Source: Bettongia penicillata ogilbyi
Lineage: Eukaryota > Chordata > Mammalia > Diprotodontia > Potoroidae
Length of the DNA: 64,000 nucleotides
Reading direction: 5' to 3'
NCBI GenBank assembly: GCA_023548195.1
Contig: JAJHZJ010000418.1
Span: 1,229,907-1,293,906 of the forward strand
Shown: piece after piece, positions 54,126-64,000 of the stretch
How the letters are laid out: every line of letters begins with the position of its first letter
How positions within the stretch are numbered: position 1 is the first letter of the stretch
Position numbers and translations under genes: made by a program
Notes under the pieces: generated by a model
Seen by the model: only the letters and a program-made list of their open reading frames with translations
Databases searched by the model: none
Told to the model about the DNA's origin: nothing

Positions 54126-54519
54126 ATGTGACTTGTCCCCTTGTGGTGCACTGGTTCCTTCTGTTTTTAATGCATATTTTGGAAAGAGCAATCCTAGTCC
54201 CTATATAAGTAATGTAATGGGCTGTATTGCCATATTTTCCATATTTCTGCTTGGTGCCCCCTTGTGTGTCTCCAGTTAAGCCATGTGGTCTTCCCTTTTA
54301 TTCCTTCTCTTCAATACATCCTTTAAATTTGCATGTGGTAGAAGCCTATGACTGTCTGCATTGAGTGGCTCATCTAATTTTTCTTTAAAGTCCCATTAGT
54401 CCCAGCATAGATCCTGATGCTAATCAGGGCTTAGAAGTAACCCTGAATTCTATTAGGAACATGACTGCTCAGTTATCCTTGGTAATATTTAAAGTTATCC
54501 ACTGACATACGGTTATCCT
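54126..54519. other. Unique sequence
   Basis: Nothing recognised. Confidence 0.35.
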
Positions 54520-54600
54520 CCACAGAAAGTGGAAGGACCATAATTTAAACCCAGGTTTTCTGATTGCAGATCTAGCTTGTTCATCTTGATGACAGATCTA
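54520..54600 (-). mobile_element. MIR fragment, antisense
   Basis: 'aatttaaacccaggttttct' and 'gattgcagatctagcttgtt'. Confidence 0.4.
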
Positions 54601-54656
54601 AATCTCACCTCCATAATGAAGGCTGGACACAACTACCTCTTGCTTAGGTGGGTCAA

Positions 54657-54906
54657 GGGCAGCCTGGTGGCTCAGTCGATAGAGTACTAAGTTTGGAATC
54701 AGGAAGTTCCACGAGTTCAAATACAGCCTCAGACACTCACTAGTTGTGTGACCCTGGGTGAGCCACTTAATAACCCTATTTGCCTTAGTTTCTCACCTGT
54801 AAAATGGTCTGAAGAGTGAAATGGTAAACTACTTCAGTCTCCTTGCTAAGAAAACCCAAATGGGATCCTGAAGAGTTGGACATGACTAAAGACTCAGCAG
54901 CAACCA
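54657..54906 (+). mobile_element. MAR1-type SINE, full length
   Basis: Head 'gggcagcctggtggctcagt', core 'gttgtgtgaccctgggtgag', 3' part 'gaagagttggacatgactaa' with CAGCAGCAACC tail. Confidence 0.88.
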
Positions 54907-55947
54907 AGTGCTCAAAGGTGTCAATCGCTTCAGGTGAATGAGGAGACAAATGATCTTACCTAGAGTTCAGTTCAGTTTTCACCTTTATTCCTTTTCCCTA
55001 AAAAGGCCTTGACTTTGGTTCTGCCTAGTTTCCTAAAGGGAATAGTCTGAAAAGGGTTTTAAGCATTATTATTTATTAATATTTTCAGCTGAACTAAAAA
55101 AGAGGTTTTTAAATATTCTCCCTACACCATTATCAGTGTATAATTTATGCCTTTCAAGCAATGAGTTGACATAATATAGGTTACTGTCACTACTAAAAAA
55201 ATGTTTAATGTTTAGTCACTCATCAAATATGCATAAAGTATATTCTGTGTACATCTCTAGAGGGAGATTCTCAAAGCCATATGCATGTGGGTGGTCTTAG
55301 ACATTGGTCACTGAAGGAATGGTGAAAATAAACAGAAGAATCAGTATCTAAGCAGCACCATTTAGTATTTCAGTGGAATAAAAAAATGTGATTGACATAT
55401 TTCATGTAGGCTTTTATGTGAATAAAGAGAAAAATAAAATATATAAAGAATCCAAAGGGAAGAATGTCATGGAACATTAAATTGCTAAAATAATGGGGAC
55501 AAGTCCTTCTGAAAAAACAAAAACGTGCTATTAAATGAATTCAAAGAGCCCAGACACTCAGTCAACATCTGTGGAGGAATAAATGTACAACTCAATTAGA
55601 GAGCTGTTCTACTCTGTTCAGTGTTTAGAGGAGGAAAAAAAAAGGCAAAGTCCCTTTGAGATGTTTGATAGGTCATGATAGTTGCTAAACCAGTTAATAA
55701 GTAATCTTTAGTATTTATGAATAGTTACTTTTACAGCATCTTGAGCTTCGAAGATCATTTGGGAGGGGGAGTTATAAAAATGGTTATTAACTTCTACTTA
55801 TTTCTTTAAACTTTGCTCTAAGTTGCAAAGTCACTTATAATTAATGATTCAATGAAAATGGCGGGAAGGATATTGGTTAGTTATATTTTTATAGACAGTG
55901 TAAAAATAAATTGTTCACCTGCTAATTTGTGTTCTTTAGTTCTACAT
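54907..55947. other. Unique AT-rich region, about 1 kb
   Basis: No repeat recognised. 55730-55900 has several TAATTA/TTATTAA cores in unique sequence. Confidence 0.4.
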
Positions 55948-56185
55948 GAAAGGCGGTGTTGTATAATGGATAGAGAGTGAGTGGCCTAAGAGGCACTAAG
56001 ACGTGAGTTCAAATCTTGTCTGTGATACATATTGTGTAATTATGTCAATGATTTAACCCCTCAATGGTCCAAACACATGTTTAAGGCCATAAGTTATGGA
56101 GTAGGTGCAAATCTACATAGGTAGAGGAGATTTCTCACAGAAAGGTACTTGAAGCAATGAAATTATAAATCTAGTTGCTATCCCT
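55948..56185 (+). mobile_element. CORE-SINE (WSINE/MAR-like)
   Basis: 'aggcggtgttgtataatgga', 'gacgtgagttcaaatcttgt', 'aggccataagttatggag' and 'gaagcaatgaaattataaat'. The 3' part is shared with 14841. Confidence 0.65.
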
Positions 56186-56374
56186 ATCCTTTCAATTATC
56201 CATGCCCAGAGTAAGCCAAGCTCACTTGTCTACCTATTCCAATATATCTCCTCCCTTGTAGCCATTGCTTAAACTTTAGGCATATTAACTATGAGGAAAT
56301 GATCAGCCTTTCTAGGGCTAAATGACCTAGACTTACCACGTTGGTCTCTGGACATGTTCATGCCAAGTCTCTCT
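56186..56374. other. Unique sequence
   Basis: Nothing recognised. Confidence 0.3.
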
Positions 56375-56480
56375 GCCACTTCTTGCTTTGTAAATTTCTA
56401 TCTTCAGCATTTAGCATTCTGCCTGACCCAGAATAAGTATTTAATAAATGTCTTTTCATTCATTCACTTATTCATTCATT
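56375..56480 (+). mobile_element. LINE-2 3' end with ATTC tail
   Basis: 'cttcagcatttagcattctg', 'cagaataagtatttaataaa' and CATTCATTC units. Confidence 0.75.
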
Positions 56481-56814
56481 GAAATCCAAACCTATAAAAT
56501 AATGATAAATGAATCATTCAACCAAAATATGCCAATAAACAAAAGTCAAAAGATGTTATTTTGGACCATGTCAGATAGGATAGATACAGGTGGTTTTGAA
56601 TTACAAATACCCAATTTATAAATGATCTTCAGACACAGATAAGTTGAAGGACATAAACGGTAGTATCAAATGTCCTTGACTTACCTACTCTTATTTTTCC
56701 TTTGCTAAATTTTTTTCTTCTTATTCGGTGCACTTGAAGACTTACTCACCTCAAACCATTTTCTTCCCTTACGCAAATGTAGACTGTTAATAGATTACTG
56801 TTATCAGGAGTATC
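56481..56814. other. Unique sequence
   Basis: Nothing recognised. Confidence 0.35.
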
Positions 56815-57167
56815 TATCACCCTCCCTGAAACCATGGGTGAGTTGGGCGGTGTCTACCCCAAGCATGTGAAGACCTACCCTGGTAAAATGGGTAGATGAT
56901 GACAGTTTGTTCCAATGTATCTGAAGCAGGTGCTGTGGAGCACTTTGAGCTTGGTCAGACATTGAATATGCCAAGGTCATCTGCTGCATCATGGGACATT
57001 GTCAGTTATCCTGACTTTTGTCTTACCACTGGGCTTCGATGACTCTGATAGAGAGAGTAAGGCTGATAACTTTGTGCACCTCTGCCTCACTTAAATCTAA
57101 TTCACTTATAAGTCAAGATGTGAGATGCCATTGGTCTTCTGCAAAAATGAAGGACAGAAACTACAAC
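56815..57167 (+). mobile_element. Long RTE-associated SINE, 5'-truncated (copy 3 of 3)
   Basis: 'taccccaagcatgtgaagac', 'gcaggtgctgtggagcactt', 'atgccaaggtcatctgct', 'ttgtgcacctctgcctcact' and 'aaaatgaaggacagaaacta', in the same order as 22711-23249. Confidence 0.75.
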
Positions 57168-57884
57168 AATTGACCCTCCTCTTGACTCTTATGGAGCCAC
57201 TGACCCCTAACTTGGGAGCCTCTCCCTCTACTGCTTACAGGAAACAAGAGTCTCTCCTAGTGGGCAGTGGACATTTGCTCTTAACTTCCTGGTTAGGAAC
57301 ATATGTTTTTCTCCACAGAAAGTCTTATGAATGGCAGATGAGATATATTTGATACAGAAGTATCAGTACCATACTTTGGCTACATTATGGGTATTGTATA
57401 GGATTTTATGGATTGATCTGTATATCTAATGAACACTTGCTGAATTTTCTCCATGAGAAAATGTATCCTGCATTTCAAACAACTGTTTGAAATAGGGATT
57501 TTAGGCATACAACCTATTCATCATTTGGGGACTGACTTTACTTTTGGATGGTAATACTATAGTCATACATGTTCCTTCTATATGTGAAAGTGTTGTCTAT
57601 TTGGTTCTAGGATTGTACTCTGGCAACAGGATTGATTTTCTCTGTGTAAAGTTAGTAATTCCAGGTGATGATTAAATTTGTGACATCTTATTAACAGTAG
57701 GCTCTAACCACACAGGCTTAATGACTCAGGAAAGTAAGTTTCAAAGAAAAATTCAAAGGGCAAGCACATATTTTTGGAAGCCAAATAACAGTATGAGATT
57801 GACTTGTCAAGCTCTGGGACTAATATGAAGACAAAGCCTTAATTATTGCAGTAATATTTGGATCTATCATCAAAATGGAGCATA
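57168..57884. other. Unique sequence
   Basis: The frame 57125-57352 begins inside the SINE and has no domain, so I do not call it. Confidence 0.35.
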
Positions 57885-58055
57885 CGGGAAAACTAGAACT
57901 AAAGTCAGAAGAATTGAGTTCAAATTGTGGTTCTCTGTCACCTTCAAAGAGTCATTACTCTTTTCTAGTCCTTGATTTTTACATCTGTAAAATAAATGGA
58001 TTGGACAAAATGAACTCTTCAGGCCTTTCCAGTTCTAAAGCTATAATCATTTAGC
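57885..58055 (+). mobile_element. MIR-type SINE
   Basis: 'gaattgagttcaaattgtgg', 'catctgtaaaataaatggat' and 'ggcctttccagttctaaagc'. Confidence 0.6.
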
Positions 58056-58414
58056 TAACCTTTAAATATTATTTTCTCACAATCACATTCAATCATATAT
58101 ATGTAAAATATATATATTTATCTTAGTTATCATATATATATAGGTATATATCTTAGTTAATGTCCAATGACAAAATGGCACTGTAGGTGTGATCCATTCA
58201 CTAAGTTAAACTATGCTTACTTCAGTCTGTCTCTTTGTACATGTCTTCTTACATATCTAAATCTAATCGATGCTATTTACCATCACCATTTCTACATATG
58301 GCTAGTTATTCTGTAACTTATAAAGCTTCCATGCATAATCTGGGTTTCAAAGAAGCATAACCAAAGTAGTTTTCTGACATTTTTGGATCCATTCTTCTTC
58401 AGATGAAAATTTTT
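58056..58414. other. AT-rich tract and unique sequence
   Basis: TATA-rich at about 58095-58160. Nothing else recognised. Confidence 0.35.
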
Positions 58415-58575
58415 TTTTTTAACATATCATGGATTGGTCTGGTGAAGTTTATGGAGTCCTCAGAATAATGTTTTTAAATAAATGAAGGAAATATTAAATT
58501 TCAGTTTGAGGTTAGTGAAAATAAATATGAACTATCTCTTGCATCCAAGTTCATAACCTGCCCCCCCATATCTAT
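58415..58575. mobile_element. hAT-type MITE fragment
   Basis: 'attggtctggtgaagtttat', 'aatattaaatttcagtttga' and 'gcatccaagttcataacctg' match 31335-31545. Confidence 0.55.
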
Positions 58576-59609
58576 GGTGTCAGATATGATGACAGGGACC
58601 CTGATGCTCCATTTCAGAGCACATATAGTTATCTGTGACTTTTTGATTAGCTCCATGGGCACCCAAGTCTGCAGATGTCACATTAAATATACCTAGTATA
58701 GATGGTTGCTCAAATACATGAGGAGGGCAGAAAGAGATGCAGGAGATTGTATGTTGGTAAAGTCTCCTTTGATACAAAGGTGAGAAATGAGAGATCACAG
58801 GAATTTAATTCAGTATGCTTAATAATTAAATTAATTCAGTATCTTTAATGATAAATTAATTTCTTATTTTCTCCACATTTCCAAAGAATTCTTCATTAAA
58901 TGTCTGGTCTACTAAAGACAAAGCCTCTCTGTACTGATAGAGGCTAGTCCTTGGAAAGTAGACATAGCTTGACACCAAACCTTTCCAACATTATAGAACC
59001 TGCCAGAACTTATACTCCATTGAAAAAAATGTTTGAGAAACCCGAATAGTCTCCATGCTAAGGCATCATAGTAGAATCAGGAAAAAAAAATGCTACCATT
59101 TGACCATGGGAAAAAAAGAATAAACAATTTTTTACATCAATGTGATTTTTTATTTTATTTTATTTTTTTGGTACAGGGGAACTTTGAGAATATCAGTACT
59201 CCCCCGCATTTCTTCCTCAGAAAGCCAGGACACTTGGAGGAGCCAACTTCTTTTGGAAATATTATTCATTCCTCAACAGTAAGGAATGTCTTTTATCTCT
59301 TGCTGACACTGTTAGGGAAATCTGAGGAGCTGTGGTAAAGGAACATAGAGCGTAAACATTGAGTCATATCCAAGAGTGAGAAAATAAAGGAGATGGTACT
59401 TGGCAACTAAAAGATGTCAGTCAGCATATGAAGTAGAAGCAAAGTTTGAGGATCCAAGGAAAAAAATGGGGTGATGATTAAGGGCACATTATGGGTTCTA
59501 GATGTCTAGAAGAACTCCCTTCATAGGAGCAGGTGGGATTGATAATGAGGAATGAAGCATATTGCCTGGGATGGGATTGTAAAGGCTTGTAAAGGCTTGT
59601 AAAGTTTGC
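58576..59609. other. Unique sequence, about 1 kb
   Basis: No gene recognised. A three-times repeated TAAAGGCTTG-like unit is at 59578-59603. Frames 58580-58798 and 59090-59338 lack known domains. Confidence 0.35.
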
Positions 59610-59765
59610 ATAATTTAAATCCTGTCATTGTCACTTACTTTGTGATCTTAGGCAAATTACTTGCTCTTCTTGGATCTCAGGATCCTCTTCAGTAGAATGT
59701 AGGGAGTTGTACCAGATGACCTCTGACATCCCTTCTAGCTTTATATTGATGGCTTTATGACCTTG
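59610..59765 (+). mobile_element. MIR-type SINE
   Basis: 'tgtgatcttaggcaaattac', 'ccagatgacctctgacatcc' and 'cttctagctttatattgat'. Confidence 0.6.
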
Positions 59766-59874
59766 GGATTTAAAACCCCAATTATTTAACCAAATAATTA
59801 TCTTCATCAGTAAAGAGAGCTCTGAGAATATGGTTACCTACCTGTATGTAGCTTTGCTTTAGCATCAGAGATGC
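59766..59874. other. Short unique sequence
   Basis: Nothing recognised. Confidence 0.3.
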
Positions 59875-60055
59875 AGGAAATTTTAGAACTGAAGGAATTT
59901 TAGAGATTATCTACTACAACTTCCTCTTATTATTAATGATGAAATTGAATCTCAAAGAAGTTGTATGACATACTTATAGGTCGCACAGACACTTAAAGGC
60001 ACAGCAAGGATTAAAACTTACTTATTTTTATTTCCAGTCCAATATTCTTTTAAGT
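59875..60055 (-). mobile_element. MIR-type SINE, antisense
   Basis: 'ttagaactgaaggaatttta', 'atgatgaaattgaatctcaa' and 'aaggcacagcaaggatta'. Confidence 0.55.
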
Positions 60056-60089
60056 TGGAGATTTTTTAAATTTAATTTTTATATATTAG

Positions 60090-60259
60090 ATTTAATGTGA
60101 CCTAGTGTAAAAAGACATGGGTTAGAATCCTATTCCTAATACTTACTAGTAGTATAATTTTTGATAAGTTATTTAATTGACCTTTCTGAGCCCCAGTTTT
60201 CACTTCTATAAAATGGGATTATAATATCTATAATATCTGTCTCACAGGCTTGTTTCTAA

Positions 60260-60309
<50 letters not shown>

Positions 60310-60352
60310 CATAATTCCTAAGTGTTAAAGATTATAAATATCAGCTATCATT
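60090..60352 (+). mobile_element. MIR with (TA)n expansion
   Basis: 'catgggttagaatcctattc', 'gagccccagttttcacttct', then (TA)n at 60263-60307 inside the 3' part, and 'gtgttaaagattataaatat'. Confidence 0.6.
60263..60307. repeat. (TA)n microsatellite
   Basis: About 22 uninterrupted TA units, self-complementary and liable to polymorphism. Confidence 0.97.
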
Positions 60353-60597
60353 ATGTTCAGTTGTTTCAGTCATATCTGGCTCTTCATCACCTCATCTGGG
60401 GTTTTCTTGGCAAAGATATTAGAACTGTTTGCCATTCCCTTCTGCAGTTTGTTTTACAGATGAGGAAACTGAGGCAAATAAGGTGAAGTGACTTGCCCAG
60501 GATCACATAGGTAGTGAGTATCTGAAGCTAGATTTGAACTCAGGAAGATGAGTCTTCCTGACTACAGGCCCAGCACTTTATCCTTTATACTACCTAG
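60353..60597 (-). mobile_element. MAR1-type SINE, antisense
   Basis: 'ttcagttgtttcagtcatat', 'gtttgccattcccttctgca', 'cagatgaggaaactgaggca', 'tgacttgcccaggatcacat' and 'gatttgaactcaggaagatg'. Confidence 0.88.
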
Positions 60598-61519
60598 TTA
60601 CTGTTACTGTTACTAGTAGTTACTGTTACAATGGATAATAACTATTACCACTGGAAATTACTATCATTACAGTAATAAATATTTGTCATCATCGCCATTA
60701 TTTGATGGAATACTGTCCAATGAGGGCTCAGTCCTGGGAGTATCTTCTTTTGGTGAGATTGCTTCTGGAAATGCCTGATGCCACTGAGTGGAAGACCCTA
60801 GTCTTTTTTTTTAAAGTAAGCTATTTATACTGGATCCTTTAAATTTCTTTTTAGGGCTGTGCTAGTAGCAGACTCTGGAATGGATTCACCTCCCTGGACC
60901 TTCTGACCTTCCCAAGCTCATTAAGCTGCAATTCAATCGCCAATACTCCTTCATGTAAGGCAGGAAAAATAGACACAAAAGTAATAGCAGGATTATGAGC
61001 TTGTGGCTTCATGTCACTGAATTCATTAGTACTCTCCCTACCCAGATGTGTTTACTCCTTCCTTCCTCTTTTAAATGAAGCCAGGCAGGAATGATAACTA
61101 AACTGTTTCTATTGTAATTAAAAAATATATATGTACATATGTATATGTATGTATATCTCCTCTCCATTGTGATTTAGCCGCCAGGCGAAAGTTCACTTCA
61201 TTGTGTGGTTAGTGGCCTGGAAGGAGAAGAGGAAGGAGAATGATGGCACCTACTAATCATGCACTAAAGAAGCAGAGGCACCAAATCTATATATTGAATC
61301 CTCTTCCTTCAGTCTCCTCCTTGGCGCAATATTAGACATGATGTGGAAGATATTTGATCAGAAAAGGTAGGATGAAAACATAATGTGAATGAAGGATGAC
61401 AGATGAACAGCTCCTGATTTACTGCTCAGAAAATATAAAAAGATGGAAAGAAAGGATTCCAGAATATTAGGTAGATGATCTGTAGTAGAATTATGGGAGT
61501 TCAGGGACAAGAATTGCCA
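60598..61519. other. Unique region
   Basis: No repeat recognised except TGTTACTGTTACTAGT units (60600-60630) and a TATG tract (61125-61160). Confidence 0.35.
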
Positions 61520-61561
61520 TCTACACCCAGTTCTTATCATAGTGCCTGGCATGTAGCAGGT
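61520..61561 (+). mobile_element. LINE-2 3' end, left part
   Basis: 'cttatcatagtgcctggcat' then 'gtagcagg'. The rest follows at 61806. The last bases are the target-site duplication. Confidence 0.6.
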
Positions 61562-61805
61562 TGTTGTTCAGTTGTGTCAGTCGTATCCAACCCTTCGTGA
61601 CCCCATTTGGGATTTTCTTGGCAAAGATACTAGAATGGTTTGCCATTTTCTTCTCTGGATCATTTTACAGATGAGGAACTGAGGCAAACAAGGTCAAGTG
61701 ATTTGCCCCACACAGCTAGTATCTGAAACCAGATTTGAACTCAGGAAGATGAGTCATCCTAATCCCAAACCCGTTGTTCTATGCACTGCATCACCTAGTT
61801 GCCTC
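61562..61805 (-). mobile_element. MAR1-type SINE, antisense, inserted in L2
   Basis: 'ttcagttgtgtcagtcgtat', 'ccaacccttcgtgaccccat', 'ttttcttggcaaagatac', 'cagatgaggaactgaggc' and 'aggaagatgagtcatcct'. Flanked by atgtagcaggt (61551-61561) and atatagcaggt (61806-61816). Confidence 0.9.
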
Positions 61806-61850
61806 ATATAGCAGGTACTTAATAAATATTTGCTAGTTTGTAGGGAGTAT
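61806..61850 (+). mobile_element. LINE-2 3' end, right part
   Basis: 'ggtacttaataaatatttgc' completes the L2 tail. Confidence 0.65.
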
Positions 61851-62264
61851 CCTCATAGGGAAGCACCAATATTAATGAGCTCACAATATTAAATATTATA
61901 CTTCAGTCAATCATCTATTCTCTTGACTTTCTTGTTCAGGAAGACTATATTGTTTGTAAGAAATCTAAGTTTGATACTTAATAGTTTTTCAGCTCAGTAT
62001 GTCCTTCACAGATTGCAATTATTTCTTTGACCTCAGATCTGATTGATCAAATGGGTCTATGACAGGAATACTTGAGCAGTGATATATAGCCTTAGAATAG
62101 ACCTATTGGCAGCCATTTAACTCAACCTTGGTCTTAATGAGCTAGTCAAGTTTGCTCTTTTCCAGTTGATACTGCTCTCTGCACATGAAATAACTGTGAG
62201 ACATGCTGAATGATCATTGGATGGTAAATTGGGCTTACAGTCGGAAAACCAGAGTTTGAGACCC
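61851..62264. other. Unique sequence
   Basis: Nothing recognised. 62200-62262 may be a decayed SINE head. Confidence 0.3.
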
Positions 62265-62445
62265 AGCTTATAGAACCATAAAAACTGAGAGCTAGGAAGG
62301 ACCTTCATTCTAACCCATACATGAGAAAGGATATTTTCTATAACATTTCCCATAAGCAATTGTCTCTAATGAAAGAGAACACAGCCATATCTGGAAGCAG
62401 CCAATTCAACTTTCAGATACCTCTAATTATTAGTAATTAGTAAAC
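62265..62445 (-). mobile_element. CR1/L3-type LINE 3' end, antisense
   Basis: 'tagaaccataaaaactgaga', 'gctaggaaggaccttcattc', 'aagcagccaattcaactttc' and 'agatacctctaattatta' follow the antisense CR1/L3 3' order. Confidence 0.55.
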
Positions 62446-64000
62446 TGCCTCTACTAATAGTGCTACCTTGGAAAAATCAGATAATAATGCTTATGTTAAT
62501 CTGTGCCACCCCGGAACATTTTATTGACTGCTTGTTAGGTGTAATTCTGAATTGATGGAGAGAATGATTCCTCCTACTTCTGTGAGGAGTAGAGTTGGTT
62601 TGAGGGCTTAAGAGAGGAGAAACTTTCCTCTTCTTTCCAGCTTCAAGAGAGGATACAAGGGGTTTCAGATTCTCTTCAGGGAGAGGTCCCAGGAGAAAGA
62701 GAAAAAACTTTGAAAGGCAGACATGTAGGAGAAAGCCAACTCCTAAACAAGTCCCTGATTTCCATCCTGCCTCTCTAGAAACTTTAGAGAATTTTTTTCT
62801 CACTTTCTTGGTTCAGTTACCTCATTACAAATGAGAGTCAGGAATTTACAGGGCACTTATTCATTCTGTGCATTGTCTGGCATACTTTAATCTGTGCAGT
62901 TTTTCTGATTTCTATTTACTGTCTGCTTAGATAAGTGAGTTTATTCACTCACTGTTAACTATTTTGGATGATCTTATGTATAACTAGCATTTATAGGATA
63001 AGGGTGTGGATGAGTTAAGCTTGTGGATATAAGCTTAGATTACTCTCTCCCCTTTTAGCATTGGCAATCAGAAAAAAAAAATCTTGAGCCTAAAAAAAGC
63101 ATTCTCCTTTAAGGAACAGTGACCAGGAAAGTCACTTAAACATAAACAAACCTTCCTCTAACCTAGCAATATTCATTGGGAACAGACAAATATATTCTCC
63201 AGAACCAAATCTCAGAGAAGAACATTACGACCATTCTCAGGGCTTCTCCTACTCCCCTGCAGGCAGAAATCAAAGCCCTTGCAGAAAATAGAAAATATTC
63301 CAGAGATATTAATTCTTCCTGTCATCCAATTTAGACAGTCCATGTGGAAATATATGCAAACTACATGGGCAACCCCCCATTCTAAACTTTATTATCTATT
63401 TTGGCTCTTTACTACTAGACTCAAATGAGATAATGTATATAAAATATCACAGAAATGTAAGCTATTGTCCTTAAGATGTGCTGAGAACCTAATCACTACT
63501 TATAACATTCTGTGTATGGGAAAATGCAGTCAGAATTCTAGAAACAATTGACTTAACAAAGAAACTTTTAGTCTTTTGATTTTGCAAAGAAGCCTGGCAG
63601 AGACTTCACCTTTCATTCAATGATAGCACCACAAGACTGGACTCTTACAATTCTTTTAGAGAGTGCCAGTGAGAAAATGCGTCAGCTAGCAGGTATTTGC
63701 TGATGGTAATAGGATTAAGCTATTCTAGCACACACATTCACTATACCCAAACATGTCCAGCTTGTTTAAGTGCCCCATGCTAATGGCTCCTTTACATACT
63801 GTTTGTAGAATCTTTCAGCAGCCCCTGTGCAATCCTCTGAAATATTAGAGAGGTAAGTAATCAGTGAGACTTCATTTCTGAAGTGTTTCTGATCACTTTG
63901 GCATCTGTGACCTGGTAACATCATCCTTTTTCTGTGATTCACATTTCTTTACGTAAGTGATATTTAGCCCATGTCTACGCAATGGCAAACAAACATTTTG
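62446..64000. other. Unique region to the window end, possible conserved island
   Basis: About 1.5 kb without recognised repeats, the longest such stretch at the right edge. 63590-64000 has balanced composition and ends with a perfect TTACGTAA at 63949-63956. The 108-codon minus frame 62477-62803 has no known domain. Confidence 0.4.
63949..63956. promoter_or_regulatory. PAR-bZIP/NFIL3-type site (TTACGTAA)
   Basis: Exact palindromic match to the established PAR-bZIP/NFIL3 consensus, in unique sequence. Use at this site is inferred. Confidence 0.3.

Noticed and set aside
62477..62803. 108-codon minus-strand frame
   Set aside because: No recognisable domain or exon signals at both ends.

Overview
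The window looks like a stretch of marsupial (metatherian) nuclear DNA. It is AT-rich, shows no obvious CpG island, and is packed with repeat families typical of marsupials: MAR1-type tRNA-derived CORE-SINEs (heads like GGCAGCTAGGTGGC, cores like GTGACCCTGGGCAAGTC), older MIR/THER CORE-SINEs, LINE-2, marsupial-type LINE-1, RTE-clade LINEs with their SINE partners, a few CR1/L3 pieces, hAT-type DNA transposon remnants and one probable endogenous-retrovirus solo LTR. Family names come from my knowledge of consensus sequences and internal evidence (tails, target-site duplications, decayed reverse transcriptase motifs). No database search was run, and the species cannot be fixed from the sequence.

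I see no intact protein-coding gene, rRNA, tRNA or CRISPR. All longer open frames lie in microsatellites (the 15.1-15.5 kb TTTC tract, the 33 kb GA tract), in decayed retrotransposon ORFs, or antisense to them. The window is therefore intergenic or intronic. Two short segments have exon-like splice signals (about 17.28-17.38 kb and 50.5-50.65 kb) but no recognisable product.

Layout. 0-6.3 kb: antisense L1 3' pieces, two RTE fragments, an hAT element split by an L1 insertion, MIRs, and one MAR1. 6.5-13.1 kb: one essentially full-length LINE-1 on the minus strand (5' UTR, ORF1, endonuclease, reverse transcriptase, 3' UTR, all with stops) inserted into an older L1 fragment. 13.1-28 kb: MIR/MAR1/L2/RTE remnants, a 360-bp TTTC tract, and unique islands at 14.1-14.8, 17.2-17.7, 20.3-20.9, 21.3-22.5 and 27.1-28.1 kb. 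28-34 kb: composite RTE-associated SINEs, L2, CR1/L3, GA and GT microsatellites, and unique DNA. 34.7-36.8 kb: unique DNA. 36.8-43.6 kb: a poly(A)-tailed retrocopy, several L2 and L1 pieces, and a unique AT-rich island at 41.2-42.1 kb. 43.6-48.7 kb: mostly unique, with one long inverted SINE. 48.75-49.35 kb: solo LTR. 49.4-54.1 kb: L1 and L2 blocks. 54.1-64 kb: alternating SINEs and unique DNA, ending in about 1.5 kb of repeat-free sequence.

Nothing here forms a multi-gene pathway. The main content is a layered record of retrotransposition, with several insertions datable relative to one another by nesting, plus unique islands that are reasonable candidates for conserved regulatory DNA (for example a perfect CRE at 22,374 and a perfect TTACGTAA at 63,949). 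I found no convincing new biological system.
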